Of a DNA stretch of 64,000 nt, positions 36,801 to 47,216 are shown one piece after another (position 1 is the first letter of the stretch; the number at the start of each line of letters is the position of its first letter). The position numbers were made by a program, and so were the translations under genes. The notes under the pieces were generated by a model. That model was not told the DNA's origin and did no database searches. It saw only the letters and a list, made by a program, of their open reading frames with translations. Origin of the DNA: Marinifilum fragile JCM 15579 (lineage in GTDB: Bacteria > Bacteroidota > Bacteroidia > Bacteroidales > Marinifilaceae); contig NZ_BAZX01000011.1 of assembly GCF_001310955.1 (NCBI RefSeq), positions 62,001 through 126,000 of the forward strand, read 5' to 3'.

Positions 36801-39800
36801 ATCCGGATGGAACATTGAGAGAGCCGGAAACTCGTTGGGGTGGTATCATGAGAAGAATAGAAACCAATGATTTTGAAGCTGCAAATATTGCATACATTGA
36901 GTTTTGGATGATGGATCCATTCGTGTATGATGAGACACATAAAGGAGGAGATTTGTATTTTAACCTGGGTAATGTTTCAGAGGATATTTTACGTGACTCA
37001 AGAAAATCATTCGAGAATGGATTACCTACAGATGAAAATGTTACCTTGGTTGATACTACAGTTTGGGGACGTGTTCCAAAAATCCAATCATTGGTAAATG
37101 CGTTTGACAACAATACGGAATCAAGAAAATATCAGGATGTTGGTTTGGATGGAATGAATACAGAGGACGAGGTAAGTTTCTTTCAGGATTACATTCAGGC
37201 CATTAGTTTATCAGCCAATTTAGGAACTGGTTCAGGTGCTTACAACAACGCAATAAATGACCCATCGAGTGATGATTATCATTACTTCCGAGGAAGTGAT
37301 TATGATGCTGATAAAGTTGGGATTTTGGAAAGATACAAGAGATATAACGGACCGGAAGGAAATTCACCTACAGCAGAATTGTCAGCTGAACCATATCCAA
37401 CATCAGCAACTACACTTCCTGATGTTGAGGATATCAATCATGATAATACTTTGAGTGAAACCGAAGCTTACTATCAGTACCGTGTACATCTTGCGCCAAC
37501 AGAAATGGAAGTTGGAAAGAATTTTATTACAGATAAAATTACCAGTACCGTTGATTTAGCAAATGGAACACAAGGAACTGTTGACTGGTATCAGTTTAAG
37601 ATACCTGTTAATAAGGTAGAAGGAACATTTGGTAATATCTCTGACTTTACCTCGATTCGTTTTATGAGGATGTTTTTGAGGGGGTTTGAAGAAGATGTAA
37701 TCTTGCGTTTTGCAACTTTGGATTTGGTTCGTGATGATTGGAGAAAGTATGAGCAGGCTTTAAACGAAGATAAAGATGATGCTGTAGTTTCGGATGCTAA
37801 CTTTGATATTACTGCAATTAATATTGAAGAGAATGCCTCGAAAGAACCGGTAAATTATGTGCTTCCTCCAGGAATAGATAGAGTTGTAGATCCTAGTAAT
37901 CCGCAACTAATACAGCTGAATGAGCAAGCCATACTATTAAAAGTTACTGACCTTGAGAATGGAAAAGGAAAAGGAGCTTACAAAACACTTAGTATGGATG
38001 TTCGTAAATATGGAAAGCTAAAAATGGATGTTCATGCCGAAGAAATTAGTGGTTTGCCTCTAAGGGATAATGAACTTACAGCCTTTATCCGATTGGGATC
38101 AGATTATCAGGATAACTACTATGAATATGAAATTCCTCTGAAATTAACTGCTCCGGGAGTGTATAATGGGGATAGTGAAAATGATAGGTTAGTAGTTTGG
38201 CCGGATGAGAATAGGTTTGACTTTAAATTAAGGTTATTCCAAACCATTAAGCAAATACGTAATGATGCTATGAGGTCAGCGGGTTCAAGCGTTGATTACC
38301 TTACTGTTTATGACGCTGCTGTAAATGATTTATCCAGCGATAATGATCCTACAAAGGAAGGACATAGAGTTCGAATTAAAGGTAATCCGAATCTTGCCAA
38401 TGTGAGAACCATAATGATAGGGATTAAAAACCCACTTGAAGATATCACAGGAAATGATGATACTCAGCCAAAATCAGTTGAAGTCTGGATGAATGAATTG
38501 CGTCTGACTGATTTTAATGAAGATGGAGGTTGGGCTGCAAATTTGAGATTAACCACCAAGTTGGCTGACTTGGGTACGGTAACATGGTCTGGAAGTCAAA
38601 TTACTTCTGGTTTTGGAGGGATAGAAGATGGCGTTAATGAGCGTTATAAGGATGATATTTTCCAATATGATTTTTCTGCGAGTTTAGAATTAGGAAAGTT
38701 CTTTCCAGAAAAGTCTGGAGTGCGAATTCCAATGTACTATGCAATTTCCGAAGAAACAGTTAGTCCAGAGTATAATCCATTAGATCCGGATATTCCTTTG
38801 GATGTAGCATTAGAGAATGCCGATTCAAAATCTGAAAGAGACTCTATCAAGCATATTTCGCAGGAGTATACCAAGCGTAAAAGTTTTAACCTTACCAATG
38901 TTCGAATCGAAAAGAAGGAAGGTAAAGCGAAATTACTAGATGTTTCGAATTTGTCGATGACCTACTCATATAATGAAACTTATTCGCGAGATGTGAATAC
39001 GGTTCGAGATTTGGAGAAAAATTATCGAGGTGTACTTAGCTATAATTATACTGAGCGTCCGAAAATAGTTCAGCCTTTTAAAAAGGTAAAAGCTTTCCAG
39101 AAGCCTATGTTTAGGTTGTTGAAAGATTTTAACTTTTACTATTTGCCAACTCAATTGTCTTTCCGTTCAGATATACAACGTTACTATCATGAAATAGAAA
39201 AACGAAATATTGAAGAGCCAGGATTAATGATTGATCCATCATACGATAAAGATTTTATTTGGTACAGATATTATGACTTTAAATACAACCTAACGAAAGG
39301 TTTAAAGTTTGATTTTTCTGCAACAAATACTTCACGTATCGATGAACCAGATGGAATGGTTGACAAGCACAGAGATCGTGATGCTTATGAAGTTTGGAAA
39401 GATTCGATTTGGAATAACTTAATGGATGGTGGGCGAAATATTAAATATCACCATAAGTTTAATGTGACTTATACGGTACCGATTAATAAGATTCCTTTGT
39501 TCAACTGGACTTCACTTAATGCACGTTATTCTGGAGCTTACGATTGGAATGCAGGAGCAATTACAGCTGATACAATTGAATTGGGTAATACCGTTCGAAA
39601 TTCGAATAATATTCAACTGAATGGTCAATTAAAAATGACCAGTTTGTATGATAAAGTTGGCATTTTAAAGAACATCAATCGTAAATACAATTCAAATCGC
39701 AAGTATAAAAAGAAGACAAAATCATATAAGAAAGTTAATTACGAAGGCAAAGTTGATGAATTGAAAGCAGGAGAAGCTGTATCCATTTATCACAAATTAA

Positions 39801-41380
39801 TGACAGAGGATATTACTGTTAGAGCCTATGACAAGTTAGGAAAAGAGATAAAAGTTAAGGTGAAACCTGTAACTGGAAATCGTGCCAAAATAACAGCATC
39901 TCGTAATGTTAAGGATGTAAGGGTCCGTGTTACAGGAAAAGTTTCTGAGAAAGATAACGTATTTACTGTTATTGGAGAAAACTTCCTGAGAACTTTAATG
40001 AGTGTTAGAAATATCAGTGTCAACTATTCTGAAATTAACTCTACAACTCTACCTGGATATTTGCCACAAACAAATTACTTTGGTGGGGAATCATATAATG
40101 GTACAAAAGCACCAGGATTTAGTTTCTTAACAGGTCAGCAGGATAAAAACTTTGCACGTAAAGCTGCTGATAAAGGTTGGATTACAAAAGATCCAACAAT
40201 GAATGATCCATATGTGATGAGTCATACTCAAAATTTTTCAATTCGCAGTACGATTGAACCTTTTAAAGGATTTAAAATTGATCTTACTGCCAATAGAAAT
40301 TATTCAAGAAATAGAAGCGAGTATTATATCTACGACGAGGAAACCGATAGGTTTAACAATAAGAATCTTGTAAAATCAGGGAACTTTAGCATGAGTTTCT
40401 TAAGTTTAAAATCGGCATTTTTTACCATAGGCAATACAGGTGATTATTCATCAGAGTATTTCAATAAATTCTTGGAAAATCGCAAGCTTGAATCTTTAAG
40501 GTTAGCTCAGCAGCGTTATGGCGCATCATATCAGGATGAAGAAATTAAGGATGCTAATGATGAAGGAACAGGATTTTACAAAGGATTTACTGCAACTTCT
40601 CAGGAAGTGCTAATTCCTGCTTTCCTTAAAGCCTATGGAAATGCAGGAAGTGGATTTAACAAATTGTTCCCAGGTATTGCGAAAATGAAACCAAACTGGA
40701 GAGTTTCATTTGAAGGTTTGTCTAAAATTCCATTTATCAGACGTTATTTCAAATCCATTAACTTAAGTCATGCATACACATCAACTTATGATGTAGGTTC
40801 CTATACAACAAACTTAGCTGCAGAAGTTGATGAAGATGGATTTCTTGAAATCAATAAGATCTCAGGTAATTTTTACAATTTGTACGATGTAAATTCAATA
40901 TCGATAAACGAGCAATTTAATCCATTGATTAATGTTGACATGATCTGGAAAAACAATTTCTCAACTAGTTTTGAAATTAAACGTACCCGAAATTTAATTT
41001 TAAGTCTTTCGAACACTCAGCTAACCGAAGTAGCTTCAAACGAGTTAATTTTTGGGATGGGATATCGATTTGATAATTTCGGAATGATTATTGGATCTGG
41101 TTCTCGTCAGAAGAAATACAATTCAGACTTGAATTTAAGAGCAGATTTATCGGTTCGTAAAAACAGTACCATTATCCGAAAAATTGTTGATGAAGTAGAT
41201 CAGTTAACTTCTGGTCAGAAGGTGGTTACATTAAAGTTTAGTGCAGATTATGTTTTGAGTAATCGTTTTAACTTGCGTTTGTATTACGATAGAATTGTGA
41301 ATACTCCATATGTATCACTTTCTTATCCTACAACAACAACAGAATTTGGTGCGAGTATAAGATTTACATTAGCGAATTAA
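33860..41380 (+). CDS. sprA: SprA/Sov, giant outer-membrane translocon of type IX secretion
   Basis: 2506 residues. The TTG at 33860 is used because TAA immediately precedes it and the reading from there begins with a signal peptide (KKLLKYSLSLCLVIFCFVI). SprA is the 36-strand beta-barrel through which type IX secretion substrates cross the outer membrane; it is called Sov in Porphyromonas and was first known as a gliding protein in Flavobacterium. Visible SprA blocks include KIFGSNTIKIKPQGSAELTFGI, MNVTGTVGEKLKMDVNYNTEATF, GNVSMPISNTLITGGQNLFGVKTQMQFG, AYIDDFEGTQTSIDM and the barrel end FGASIRFTLAN. A lysine/arginine-rich insert (NRKYNSNRKYKKKTKSYKK) lies near residue 1950. The frame is intact over 7.5 kb. 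Confidence 0.97.
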   Translation: MKKLLKYSLSLCLVIFCFVIKSNQPVNAYQVDSEFCAFQQQDTILRSGNKNKRIINSRSPFIKDNPNAKNDSLRYPFDDENDNLEYDSQLQSPLYLKDPNNIKTSIKYDPETGNYILVKTIGDMNYRRAITMTAEEYEQYVAENSIRDYWMQRSRNEGAGGNNELVPDMNFGGQFIDKIFGSNTIKIKPQGSAELTFGISTTNVENPTLPENLRKTTSFDFDEKIQMNVTGTVGEKLKMDVNYNTEATFDFENQMRLEYTGDEDEIIKKVEAGNVSMPISNTLITGGQNLFGVKTQMQFGKLGVTSVFSQQKGETAVVNLENGAQKNEFEISVDQYEANRHFFLSKYFYDTYNKALENLPVINSAVSINKVEVWVTNKSSNFQDSRNVVAFVDIGESAANISNTLFSQTGTGVLPDNDLNNAYQQMTETYSGIRDINQVTGTLGPLAPGFTNGTDYEKIENARKLSPSEYTINEKLGYISLNQALNADEILAVAYEYTHRGQVYRVGEFTADGVSAPQTLVMKLLKGTNLSPNMPTWKLMMKNIYNIGAYQVNQEDFVLNIMFQNDQAGTKVNYLPEGDIKNEILLKVMNLDRLNSQLDPGSDGMFDYINGITIYSNNGRVIFPIIEPFGSYLREKIGNDAIADKYVFEDLYKLTQNEAQQIAEKNKYSLKGSYKSSSSSEISLNALNVQPGSVRVKAGGRELIENIDYTVDYTLGRVKIINQSLLESNTPISIESENNSLFNIQTKTLLGVQMDYQVNDNFNLGATVMHLSEQPLTQKVNIGDEPISNTIWGLNGSYQTESMFLTRMIDKLPFIETKEPSKISVEGEFAQLRPGHNKSIGSSGTAYIDDFEGTQTSIDMKSLSSWVLASTPQNNEELFKEGNLNQDLAYGFNRAKLAWYIIDPLFLRNNSATPGHIKADKEQQSNHFVREIFEEEIWPNKERASGVPTNISVLNLAYYPDEKGPYNYDVDGQAGISQGMNPDGTLREPETRWGGIMRRIETNDFEAANIAYIEFWMMDPFVYDETHKGGDLYFNLGNVSEDILRDSRKSFENGLPTDENVTLVDTTVWGRVPKIQSLVNAFDNNTESRKYQDVGLDGMNTEDEVSFFQDYIQAISLSANLGTGSGAYNNAINDPSSDDYHYFRGSDYDADKVGILERYKRYNGPEGNSPTAELSAEPYPTSATTLPDVEDINHDNTLSETEAYYQYRVHLAPTEMEVGKNFITDKITSTVDLANGTQGTVDWYQFKIPVNKVEGTFGNISDFTSIRFMRMFLRGFEEDVILRFATLDLVRDDWRKYEQALNEDKDDAVVSDANFDITAINIEENASKEPVNYVLPPGIDRVVDPSNPQLIQLNEQAILLKVTDLENGKGKGAYKTLSMDVRKYGKLKMDVHAEEISGLPLRDNELTAFIRLGSDYQDNYYEYEIPLKLTAPGVYNGDSENDRLVVWPDENRFDFKLRLFQTIKQIRNDAMRSAGSSVDYLTVYDAAVNDLSSDNDPTKEGHRVRIKGNPNLANVRTIMIGIKNPLEDITGNDDTQPKSVEVWMNELRLTDFNEDGGWAANLRLTTKLADLGTVTWSGSQITSGFGGIEDGVNERYKDDIFQYDFSASLELGKFFPEKSGVRIPMYYAISEETVSPEYNPLDPDIPLDVALENADSKSERDSIKHISQEYTKRKSFNLTNVRIEKKEGKAKLLDVSNLSMTYSYNETYSRDVNTVRDLEKNYRGVLSYNYTERPKIVQPFKKVKAFQKPMFRLLKDFNFYYLPTQLSFRSDIQRYYHEIEKRNIEEPGLMIDPSYDKDFIWYRYYDFKYNLTKGLKFDFSATNTSRIDEPDGMVDKHRDRDAYEVWKDSIWNNLMDGGRNIKYHHKFNVTYTVPINKIPLFNWTSLNARYSGAYDWNAGAITADTIELGNTVRNSNNIQLNGQLKMTSLYDKVGILKNINRKYNSNRKYKKKTKSYKKVNYEGKVDELKAGEAVSIYHKLMTEDITVRAYDKLGKEIKVKVKPVTGNRAKITASRNVKDVRVRVTGKVSEKDNVFTVIGENFLRTLMSVRNISVNYSEINSTTLPGYLPQTNYFGGESYNGTKAPGFSFLTGQQDKNFARKAADKGWITKDPTMNDPYVMSHTQNFSIRSTIEPFKGFKIDLTANRNYSRNRSEYYIYDEETDRFNNKNLVKSGNFSMSFLSLKSAFFTIGNTGDYSSEYFNKFLENRKLESLRLAQQRYGASYQDEEIKDANDEGTGFYKGFTATSQEVLIPAFLKAYGNAGSGFNKLFPGIAKMKPNWRVSFEGLSKIPFIRRYFKSINLSHAYTSTYDVGSYTTNLAAEVDEDGFLEINKISGNFYNLYDVNSISINEQFNPLINVDMIWKNNFSTSFEIKRTRNLILSLSNTQLTEVASNELIFGMGYRFDNFGMIIGSGSRQKKYNSDLNLRADLSVRKNSTIIRKIVDEVDQLTSGQKVVTLKFSADYVLSNRFNLRLYYDRIVNTPYVSLSYPTTTTEFGASIRFTLAN

Positions 41381-41584
41381 TAAAGTGTTTAAGAGCAGTT
41401 AAAAGGCAAGAATATATTTTTAGAAGAATTAATATTAAATAGGTTTATTGTATGATATTGATCTAGAAGTTGATAAAACTCATATAATCATTAATACAAT
41501 TACTCAATTGGGGGTATTTTATTATTGAAAAAAAACTGTAAATTTGAAGCAGTTTATAAACCTCTTTTAAAACAACATACTATC

Positions 41585-41959
41585 ATGAATGTACCAGAAA
41601 ATTTGAAGTACACTAAAGATCACGAGTGGTTACGTGTAGAAGGCGAAGAAGCTTTTATTGGTGTTACTGATTTCGCTCAGGGAGAACTAGGAGACATCGT
41701 TTTTGTTGAAGTAGAAACTGAAGGCGAAGAATTAGATAAGGAAGAAGTATTCGGAACCATCGAAGCTGTAAAAACTGTATCTGACATGTTTATGCCAGTT
41801 GCTGGTGAAGTATTGGAATTCAACGAGAAGTTGGAAGATGCTCCAGATCTAATCAACTCTGATCCTTATGGTGAAGGTTGGATCATCAAAATCAAATTAG
41901 ATGATGCTACTGAGCTTGAAGAATTACTTTCTGCTGAAGCTTACAAAGAATTACTATAA
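41585..41959 (+). CDS. gcvH: Glycine cleavage system H protein
   Basis: 124 residues from ATG 41585 ([20 protein letters not shown]); an upstream in-frame TTG at 41525 would add 20 residues that do not match the family. The lipoyl-Lys lies in [21 protein letters not shown]. It carries the aminomethyl group between the P, T and L proteins during glycine oxidation. No gcvP or gcvT is nearby, as usual at this locus. Confidence 0.97.
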   Translation: MNVPENLKYTKDHEWLRVEGEEAFIGVTDFAQGELGDIVFVEVETEGEELDKEEVFGTIEAVKTVSDMFMPVAGEVLEFNEKLEDAPDLINSDPYGEGWIIKIKLDDATELEELLSAEAYKELL

Positions 41960-41980
41960 GAGTATTCTGAAAATATAGAG

Positions 41981-42013
41981 AAACCCTCGCACAATTTGTG
42001 TGAGGGTTTTTTG
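41981..42013 (+). terminator. Terminator after gcvH
   Basis: AAACCCTCGCACA / TGTGTGAGGGTTT stem with a T-run. Confidence 0.9.
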
Positions 42014-42017
42014 TTTA

Positions 42018-42402
42018 TTAAAAGTTGAAGGAAGCTCCGATTATTAAGAGAAACTTTTTGTCATGAAATGAGTCGTTAAATTCAGGCTGAATGTTGACTC
42101 CATTTGTAAAGCCATACTTAAAAAACTCCTTGGCTGAATCTTTCCCGAACATAAGAAAATGATTTTGTCGGACAAGAGGTAAGGTTTCCCATATTGAAAT
42201 CTGACATTACTGGATGGTCAGGAAGGACTGAAGGATTGTACGGAGCACATAAAACATTCTTGATTAAAAGAAATGTTCCTGCTAAAACCTTTAAGGTGTC
42301 CTGTGTGTCGCTTATAATATTTAAATAATCAATTATACGACTCACTTGCTTTTCCCATGAATAAGAATTGATCATTTCCTTGGAACAAAAAAAGCAGCCC
42401 AT
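42018..42402 (-). pseudogene. Decayed gene remnant, barrel-like C-terminus
   Basis: On the minus strand a frame from 42402 (SWEKQVSRIIDYLNIISDTQDTLKVLAG...) runs to 42118. A second frame supplies LMFGKDSAKEFFKYGFTNGVNIQPEF and ends FLLIIGASFNF-stop at 42018, which looks like a final outer-membrane strand with terminal Phe. Removing one G in ATGGGAAACC (near 42187) joins the frames into about 127 residues. The N-terminus is missing: the frame begins inside the infB terminator. Source family not recognised; probably the tail of a lost outer-membrane protein gene. Confidence 0.45.
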
Positions 42403-42417
42403 ATGGACTGCTTTTAA
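42387..42417 (-). terminator. Terminator of the rimP-nusA-infB operon
   Basis: AAAAGCAG (42390-42397) / CTGCTTTT (42408-42415) stem; on the minus strand it is followed by seven T. Confidence 0.85.
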
Positions 42418-42435
42418 ATATAATTGAATTGTTAT

Positions 42436-45429
42436 TTACAATTTCTTTTGTATTTCTACTTCCTCGAATGCTTCTACCATATCGCCAACTTTGATATCGT
42501 TGTACTTGTCGATATTCAGACCACATTCGTAACCTTTTAGAACTTCTTTTGCATCGTCTTTGAAACGCTTCAATGAACCAAGTTCTCCAGTGTAGATTAC
42601 AATACCGTCGCGGATCAGGCGGATTTTAGAGCTACGCTTGATCTTACCATCACGAACGATACATCCGGCAATGGTACCAACCTTAGAGATTTTGAATGTT
42701 TCAAGAACCTCAACAGTTGCCACAATTTCTTCCTTGATTTCAGGAGAAAGCATACCTTCCATGGCTGATTTCAACTCTTCGATTGCATCGTAGATGATTG
42801 AGTACAGACGAATGTCGATTTCTTCTTTCTCTGCCAATCTACGTGCTCCAACTGAAGGACGTACCTGGAAACCTACAATAATTGCGTTCGAAGCAGTTGC
42901 AAGCATCACATCCGATTCTGAAATCTGACCAACCGCCTTGTGAATTACATTCACCTGAATTTCTTCAGTAGAAAGTTTAATTAATGAGTCAGAAAGTGCT
43001 TCGATAGATCCATCCACATCACCTTTCACAATTACATTTAACTCCTGGAAGTTTCCGATTGCGATACGACGACCAATCTCGTCAAGAGTAATGTGCTTCT
43101 GAGTACGAAGTCCTTGTTCACGCTGTAACTGCTCACGTTTGTTGGCAATGTTGCGAGCTTCCTTCTCACTTTCCATCACGTTGAAGTTGTCACCAGCCTG
43201 TGGTGCACCATTTAAACCAAGAATCAATGCTGGTTCAGATGGACCAACTGTGTCGATCCTGTTGCCACGTTCATTGAACATTGCTTTTACGTGACCAGTG
43301 TAGCTACCTGCAAGTAATACATCACCTACTTTCAAAGTACCTGCTTGTACTAATAAAGTAGTAACGTAACCACGACCCTTATCAAGCGATGATTCAATTA
43401 CTGAACCAACCGCACGTTTATTTGGATTTGCTTTGGCTTCTAACAATTCAGCTTCAAGCAATACTTTTTCCAGTAAGTCTTCGATATTGATACCGTTCTT
43501 CGCTGAAATTTCCTGACACTGATATTTACCACCCCAGTCTTCAACCAAGTAGTTCATGTTAGCCAATTCACCTTTGATTCTCTCAGGATCAGCTCCAGGT
43601 TTATCAATTTTGTTGATAGCAAATACGATTGGTACACCTGCTGCACTTGCGTGATTGATTGCCTCAATTGTCTGTGGCATTACGTTATCATCGGCAGCAA
43701 CAATAATAATTGCAATATCGGTTACTTGAGCACCACGAGCACGCATCGCTGTAAAGGCTTCGTGACCTGGAGTATCAAGGAAAGTAATTTTTCTTCCATC
43801 ATCCAATGCTACATTGTATGCTCCAATGTGCTGAGTAATACCTCCGGCCTCACCGGCAATTACGTTTGCATTACGGATGTAGTCCAAAAGAGAAGTTTTA
43901 CCGTGGTCAACGTGACCCATTACCGTAACAATCGGTGGACGTTCAACCAAATCTTCGTCTTTGTCTTCTTCCTCTTCGATGGCTTCCTGTAATTCAACAC
44001 TTACAAATTCAGCTTTATATCCGAATTCATCAGCAACAATGGCAATGGTTTCAGCATCCAATCGTTGGTTGATCGATACAAATAAACCAAGTCCCATACA
44101 AGTTGCAATAATGTTGGTTACCGGAACCTCCATCATTGTTGCCAATTCGTTAACAGTAACGAACTCGGTCAACTTCAATACGTTCTTTTCTGCTGCAGCT
44201 TGTTCAGCCAATTCAGCTTGCTTAGCACTTGCCAATTCTCTTTTTTCACGACGGTGTTTCGAACCTTTCGACTTACCACCTTTCGAAGTTAATCTTGCAA
44301 GTGTATCTTTAATTTGCTTTTGTACATCTTCTTCGCTAACCTCTTTCTTAACTGCTTTTTTCTTTTTCAGTTTTTTGAACTTGTTAGCTTGAGCACCTTG
44401 CTGTTTTCCTTGTGGTCTACTACCTTGCTGACCGCCTTGTTGTTTTCCTTGTTGAGCACCTTGCTGTCTTCCTTGTTGTCCAGCTTGCTGATTACCAACA
44501 TTAACTTTTTCGCTATCCTTTTTAATTCTTTTGCGTTTTTTGCGTTGTTGGAGACCTTGTTTGTCTTTGTTGGTAGACTTCTTCTCAACAGGTAATTCAA
44601 TTTTACCAATAACCGTAGGACCAGAAAGTTTCTGAGTAGAAGATTTAAATATTTCTTCTTTTTCTACTGGTTTTTCTTGAGCTGGTGACTCAGGAGTTTG
44701 TTCGTTAGCAGGTTGCTTTTGTTGAGGAGCTGACTTTTGCTTTTCTCTTCTCTCCACTTCTTTCTCCGCTTTTGTCTTTTTAGCAGGTCTTGTTTTCTGA
44801 TTTAAAGAATCTAAATCAATTTTCCCTACTACTTTAAGCTCTTCCTTATTTTCTTGTTTTTCGGTTTGAGCTGCTTCCTCTTTTTTAGGGCTTTCCATTT
44901 TAACAGTTTGAGCATCTTTAGCAGGCGTAGCCGGCTCTGATGGTTTTTCAGTTACTTCTTTTTTAACGGTCTGAGGTTTTTCCTCAACCTTAGGAACTTC
45001 TGCTTTAGCAGGTTTCTCTTCAGGTTTCGAAGGAGCTTCGCTTTCTACTTTTTCTTGTTTTGCTTTAGGTTTTAACGCATCTAAATCGATTTTACCTACA
45101 ACTTTAACAGGATTTTTTGCCGGAGCTTCTTCTTCAATTTTTTCAACAGTTGCTTCTTTTGTACCTTCTTCCGATTTCGGATCAATAGAAACAGTTTCTT
45201 TCTTTTCTCGGGTACTTTTCAAATTTACTTTCTCTGATTCTTTCTTAAGATTTAAATCAGAGCTATACTCTTTTGCCAAAATATCATATGCATCATCTGA
45301 AACTTTGGTGTTAGGATTAGAATCAATCTCAATACCTTTTTTGTTCAGAAAATCAACAATGGTAGATATTCCAACATTGAATTCTCTTGCTAGTTTACTA
45401 AGTCTTTTATTTTGATTGACTTTTGCCAT
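42436..45429 (-). CDS. infB: Translation initiation factor IF-2
   Basis: 997 residues. The N-terminal IF2_N domain ([33 protein letters not shown]) is followed by about 370 residues of Lys/Glu/Pro-rich and Gln/Gly-rich low complexity ([11 protein letters not shown] repeats). The G domain has [12 protein letters not shown] (G1), [16 protein letters not shown] (G3), NKIDKP (G4) and SAKNG (G5). Domains II-IV end with the initiator-tRNA-binding C2 domain ([23 protein letters not shown]). The GTPase delivers fMet-tRNA to the 30S subunit. It is the last gene of the operon, with its own terminator. Confidence 0.98.
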   Translation of the reverse strand: MAKVNQNKRLSKLAREFNVGISTIVDFLNKKGIEIDSNPNTKVSDDAYDILAKEYSSDLNLKKESEKVNLKSTREKKETVSIDPKSEEGTKEATVEKIEEEAPAKNPVKVVGKIDLDALKPKAKQEKVESEAPSKPEEKPAKAEVPKVEEKPQTVKKEVTEKPSEPATPAKDAQTVKMESPKKEEAAQTEKQENKEELKVVGKIDLDSLNQKTRPAKKTKAEKEVERREKQKSAPQQKQPANEQTPESPAQEKPVEKEEIFKSSTQKLSGPTVIGKIELPVEKKSTNKDKQGLQQRKKRKRIKKDSEKVNVGNQQAGQQGRQQGAQQGKQQGGQQGSRPQGKQQGAQANKFKKLKKKKAVKKEVSEEDVQKQIKDTLARLTSKGGKSKGSKHRREKRELASAKQAELAEQAAAEKNVLKLTEFVTVNELATMMEVPVTNIIATCMGLGLFVSINQRLDAETIAIVADEFGYKAEFVSVELQEAIEEEEDKDEDLVERPPIVTVMGHVDHGKTSLLDYIRNANVIAGEAGGITQHIGAYNVALDDGRKITFLDTPGHEAFTAMRARGAQVTDIAIIIVAADDNVMPQTIEAINHASAAGVPIVFAINKIDKPGADPERIKGELANMNYLVEDWGGKYQCQEISAKNGINIEDLLEKVLLEAELLEAKANPNKRAVGSVIESSLDKGRGYVTTLLVQAGTLKVGDVLLAGSYTGHVKAMFNERGNRIDTVGPSEPALILGLNGAPQAGDNFNVMESEKEARNIANKREQLQREQGLRTQKHITLDEIGRRIAIGNFQELNVIVKGDVDGSIEALSDSLIKLSTEEIQVNVIHKAVGQISESDVMLATASNAIIVGFQVRPSVGARRLAEKEEIDIRLYSIIYDAIEELKSAMEGMLSPEIKEEIVATVEVLETFKISKVGTIAGCIVRDGKIKRSSKIRLIRDGIVIYTGELGSLKRFKDDAKEVLKGYECGLNIDKYNDIKVGDMVEAFEEVEIQKKL

Positions 45430-45498
45430 ATTTTGAAGTTAACTGTTAAAATGTGCCGTTTTCAATAATTTGTGAGGAACTGTTCTTAAAAAATCTTA

Positions 45499-46731
45499 CT
45501 ATTCAAATTCGGATCTAAAAATATCTAAAATTTCGTTAATAGTCTCTATTTCAAGGTCAGTTCTTTTCTCTAGTTCTTCAGCTGATAGTTCCAATACGCT
45601 TCTTGCAGTATCACAACCAATTTTCTTTAACTCATCGATAACCCATGCTTCGATTTCGTCAGTAAATTCTGAAAGATTTACATCTTCCTCAGCTTCTTCT
45701 TCTGTTTTCTCACGATATACATCAATCTCGTATCCGGTTAATTGGCTAGCAAGTTTAATATTTAAACCACCTTTACCAATTGCCAATGATACTTCTTCTG
45801 GATTCAAATAAACATCTGCGCGAGCATCTTCTTCGTTAATTTGGATAGAAGATATTTTTGCAGGGTTAAGAGCTCTTGTGATATACAATTGTTTATTGGC
45901 AGTGAAGTTAATCACGTCAATATTCTCGTTTCTTAATTCACGAACAATACCATGAATTCTTGAACCTTTCATACCAACACAGGCTCCAACTGGATCAATT
46001 CTTTCGTCATACGATTCAACAGCAACTTTTGCTCTTTCACCAGGTATGCGAACGATTTTCTTGATGGTAATCAATCCATCAAAAATTTCAGGAACCTCAA
46101 GCTCAAATAATCTTTCAAGGAATACCGGAGAAGTTCTAGAAATAATAATAAGTGGGCTGTTGTTTTTAACCTCTACACGAATAACAACAGCTCTGATAGA
46201 CTCTCCTTTGCGGAAATAGTCAGAAGGGATTTGTTCTGTTTTAGGAAGAATCAATTCATTTCCTTCATCATCCAAAATCAAAATTTCCTTTTTCCAGATT
46301 TGGTAAACTTCACCAGTTACAATTTCACCAATTTTATCCTTATAGTTATTAAAGATATTATCTTTCTCTAATTCTAAAATTCTTGCAGAAAGGTTCTGAC
46401 GCAATGTTAAAATAGAACGTCTACCAAAGTCAAGGAATTTAACCTCGTCGGTTACCTCTTCCCCAAGTTCATAATCTTCATCAATCTTCTTAGCTTCCGA
46501 AAGAGAAATCTGAAGATTTGAATCTTCTACTTCTCCATCCGCAACTACTTCACGGTTTCTCCAGATTTCAAGGTCACCTTTGTCTGGGTTGATAATAATA
46601 TCGAAATTTTCATCTGTACCATAGTTTTTTAAAAGAAGATTTCTAAATACATCTTCCAAAACACTCATCATGGTAGCACGATCGATGTTTTTCAATTCTT
46701 TAAATTCTGAAAAAGTCTCAATAAGATTCAT
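45499..46731 (-). CDS. nusA: Transcription termination/antitermination factor NusA
   Basis: 410 residues. The N-terminal RNA-polymerase-binding domain is followed by an S1 domain (GEIVTGEVYQIWKKEILILDDEGNELILPK) and two KH domains (GACVGMKGSRIHGIVRELRNENIDVI; SLAIGKGGLNIKLASQLTGYEIDVY). An acidic C-terminus has one helical repeat (ELKKIGCDTARSVLELSAEELEKRT). It modulates pausing, termination and antitermination. It lies between rimP and infB, the standard order. Confidence 0.98.
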   Translation of the reverse strand: MNLIETFSEFKELKNIDRATMMSVLEDVFRNLLLKNYGTDENFDIIINPDKGDLEIWRNREVVADGEVEDSNLQISLSEAKKIDEDYELGEEVTDEVKFLDFGRRSILTLRQNLSARILELEKDNIFNNYKDKIGEIVTGEVYQIWKKEILILDDEGNELILPKTEQIPSDYFRKGESIRAVVIRVEVKNNSPLIIISRTSPVFLERLFELEVPEIFDGLITIKKIVRIPGERAKVAVESYDERIDPVGACVGMKGSRIHGIVRELRNENIDVINFTANKQLYITRALNPAKISSIQINEEDARADVYLNPEEVSLAIGKGGLNIKLASQLTGYEIDVYREKTEEEAEEDVNLSEFTDEIEAWVIDELKKIGCDTARSVLELSAEELEKRTDLEIETINEILDIFRSEFE

Positions 46732-46751
46732 GTTATTCAGCTGTTTACTTG

Positions 46752-47216
46752 TTAAAAAGTAATGATATCTTTTGTTGATTTAATTTGATCAAAAGCAAAA
46801 TTGAGGGTATTAACAACAATTTGTTTCTTCTTTTTACCTTCAACTTTCACCTTCTCTTCAACTTCAATTTCTATCTCGTTTTCACCTACGGTGATTAAAT
46901 TTCCTTTGTATTTTACACCTTCGGTGGTAAGTACTTCAACTTCTTTCCCAATGTTTTTGTGGTATTGTTGAATTACTTGAAAGGGTTGACCAATTCCTGC
47001 TGAAGCTACTTGAAGTTCAAAGTCTTCAACATCGCGGTCAAAGTTCTTTTCGATTGCACGACTTAACTCAATACAGGTGCTAATAGGTACACCGTCCATG
47101 CTATCAATCATTACTGAAATTGCATTACTTGTAGAAACAGTAACCTCCACAACAAACAAATCTGTGTTGGCAATTTCTTTCTCAACAATTTCAAGTACAA
47201 TTTTTTTATCAATCAT
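46752..47216 (-). CDS. rimP: Ribosome maturation factor RimP
   Basis: 154 residues from ATG 47216 (MIDKKIVLEIVEKEI); a longer open frame to 47318 has no family similarity. VSTSNAISVMIDSMDGVPISTCIELSRAIEKNFDRDVEDFELQVASAGIGQPF is the RimP N-terminal domain, and the SH3-like C-terminal domain follows (VEVLTTEGVKYKGNLITVGENEIEIEVE). It assists 30S assembly. It is first in the rimP-nusA-infB operon. Confidence 0.96.
   Translation of the reverse strand: MIDKKIVLEIVEKEIANTDLFVVEVTVSTSNAISVMIDSMDGVPISTCIELSRAIEKNFDRDVEDFELQVASAGIGQPFQVIQQYHKNIGKEVEVLTTEGVKYKGNLITVGENEIEIEVEEKVKVEGKKKKQIVVNTLNFAFDQIKSTKDIITF

Noticed and set aside
43961..44595. Plus-strand frames antisense to infB
   Set aside because: They mirror the low-complexity Lys/Gln/Glu-rich part of IF-2; composition alone keeps them open.
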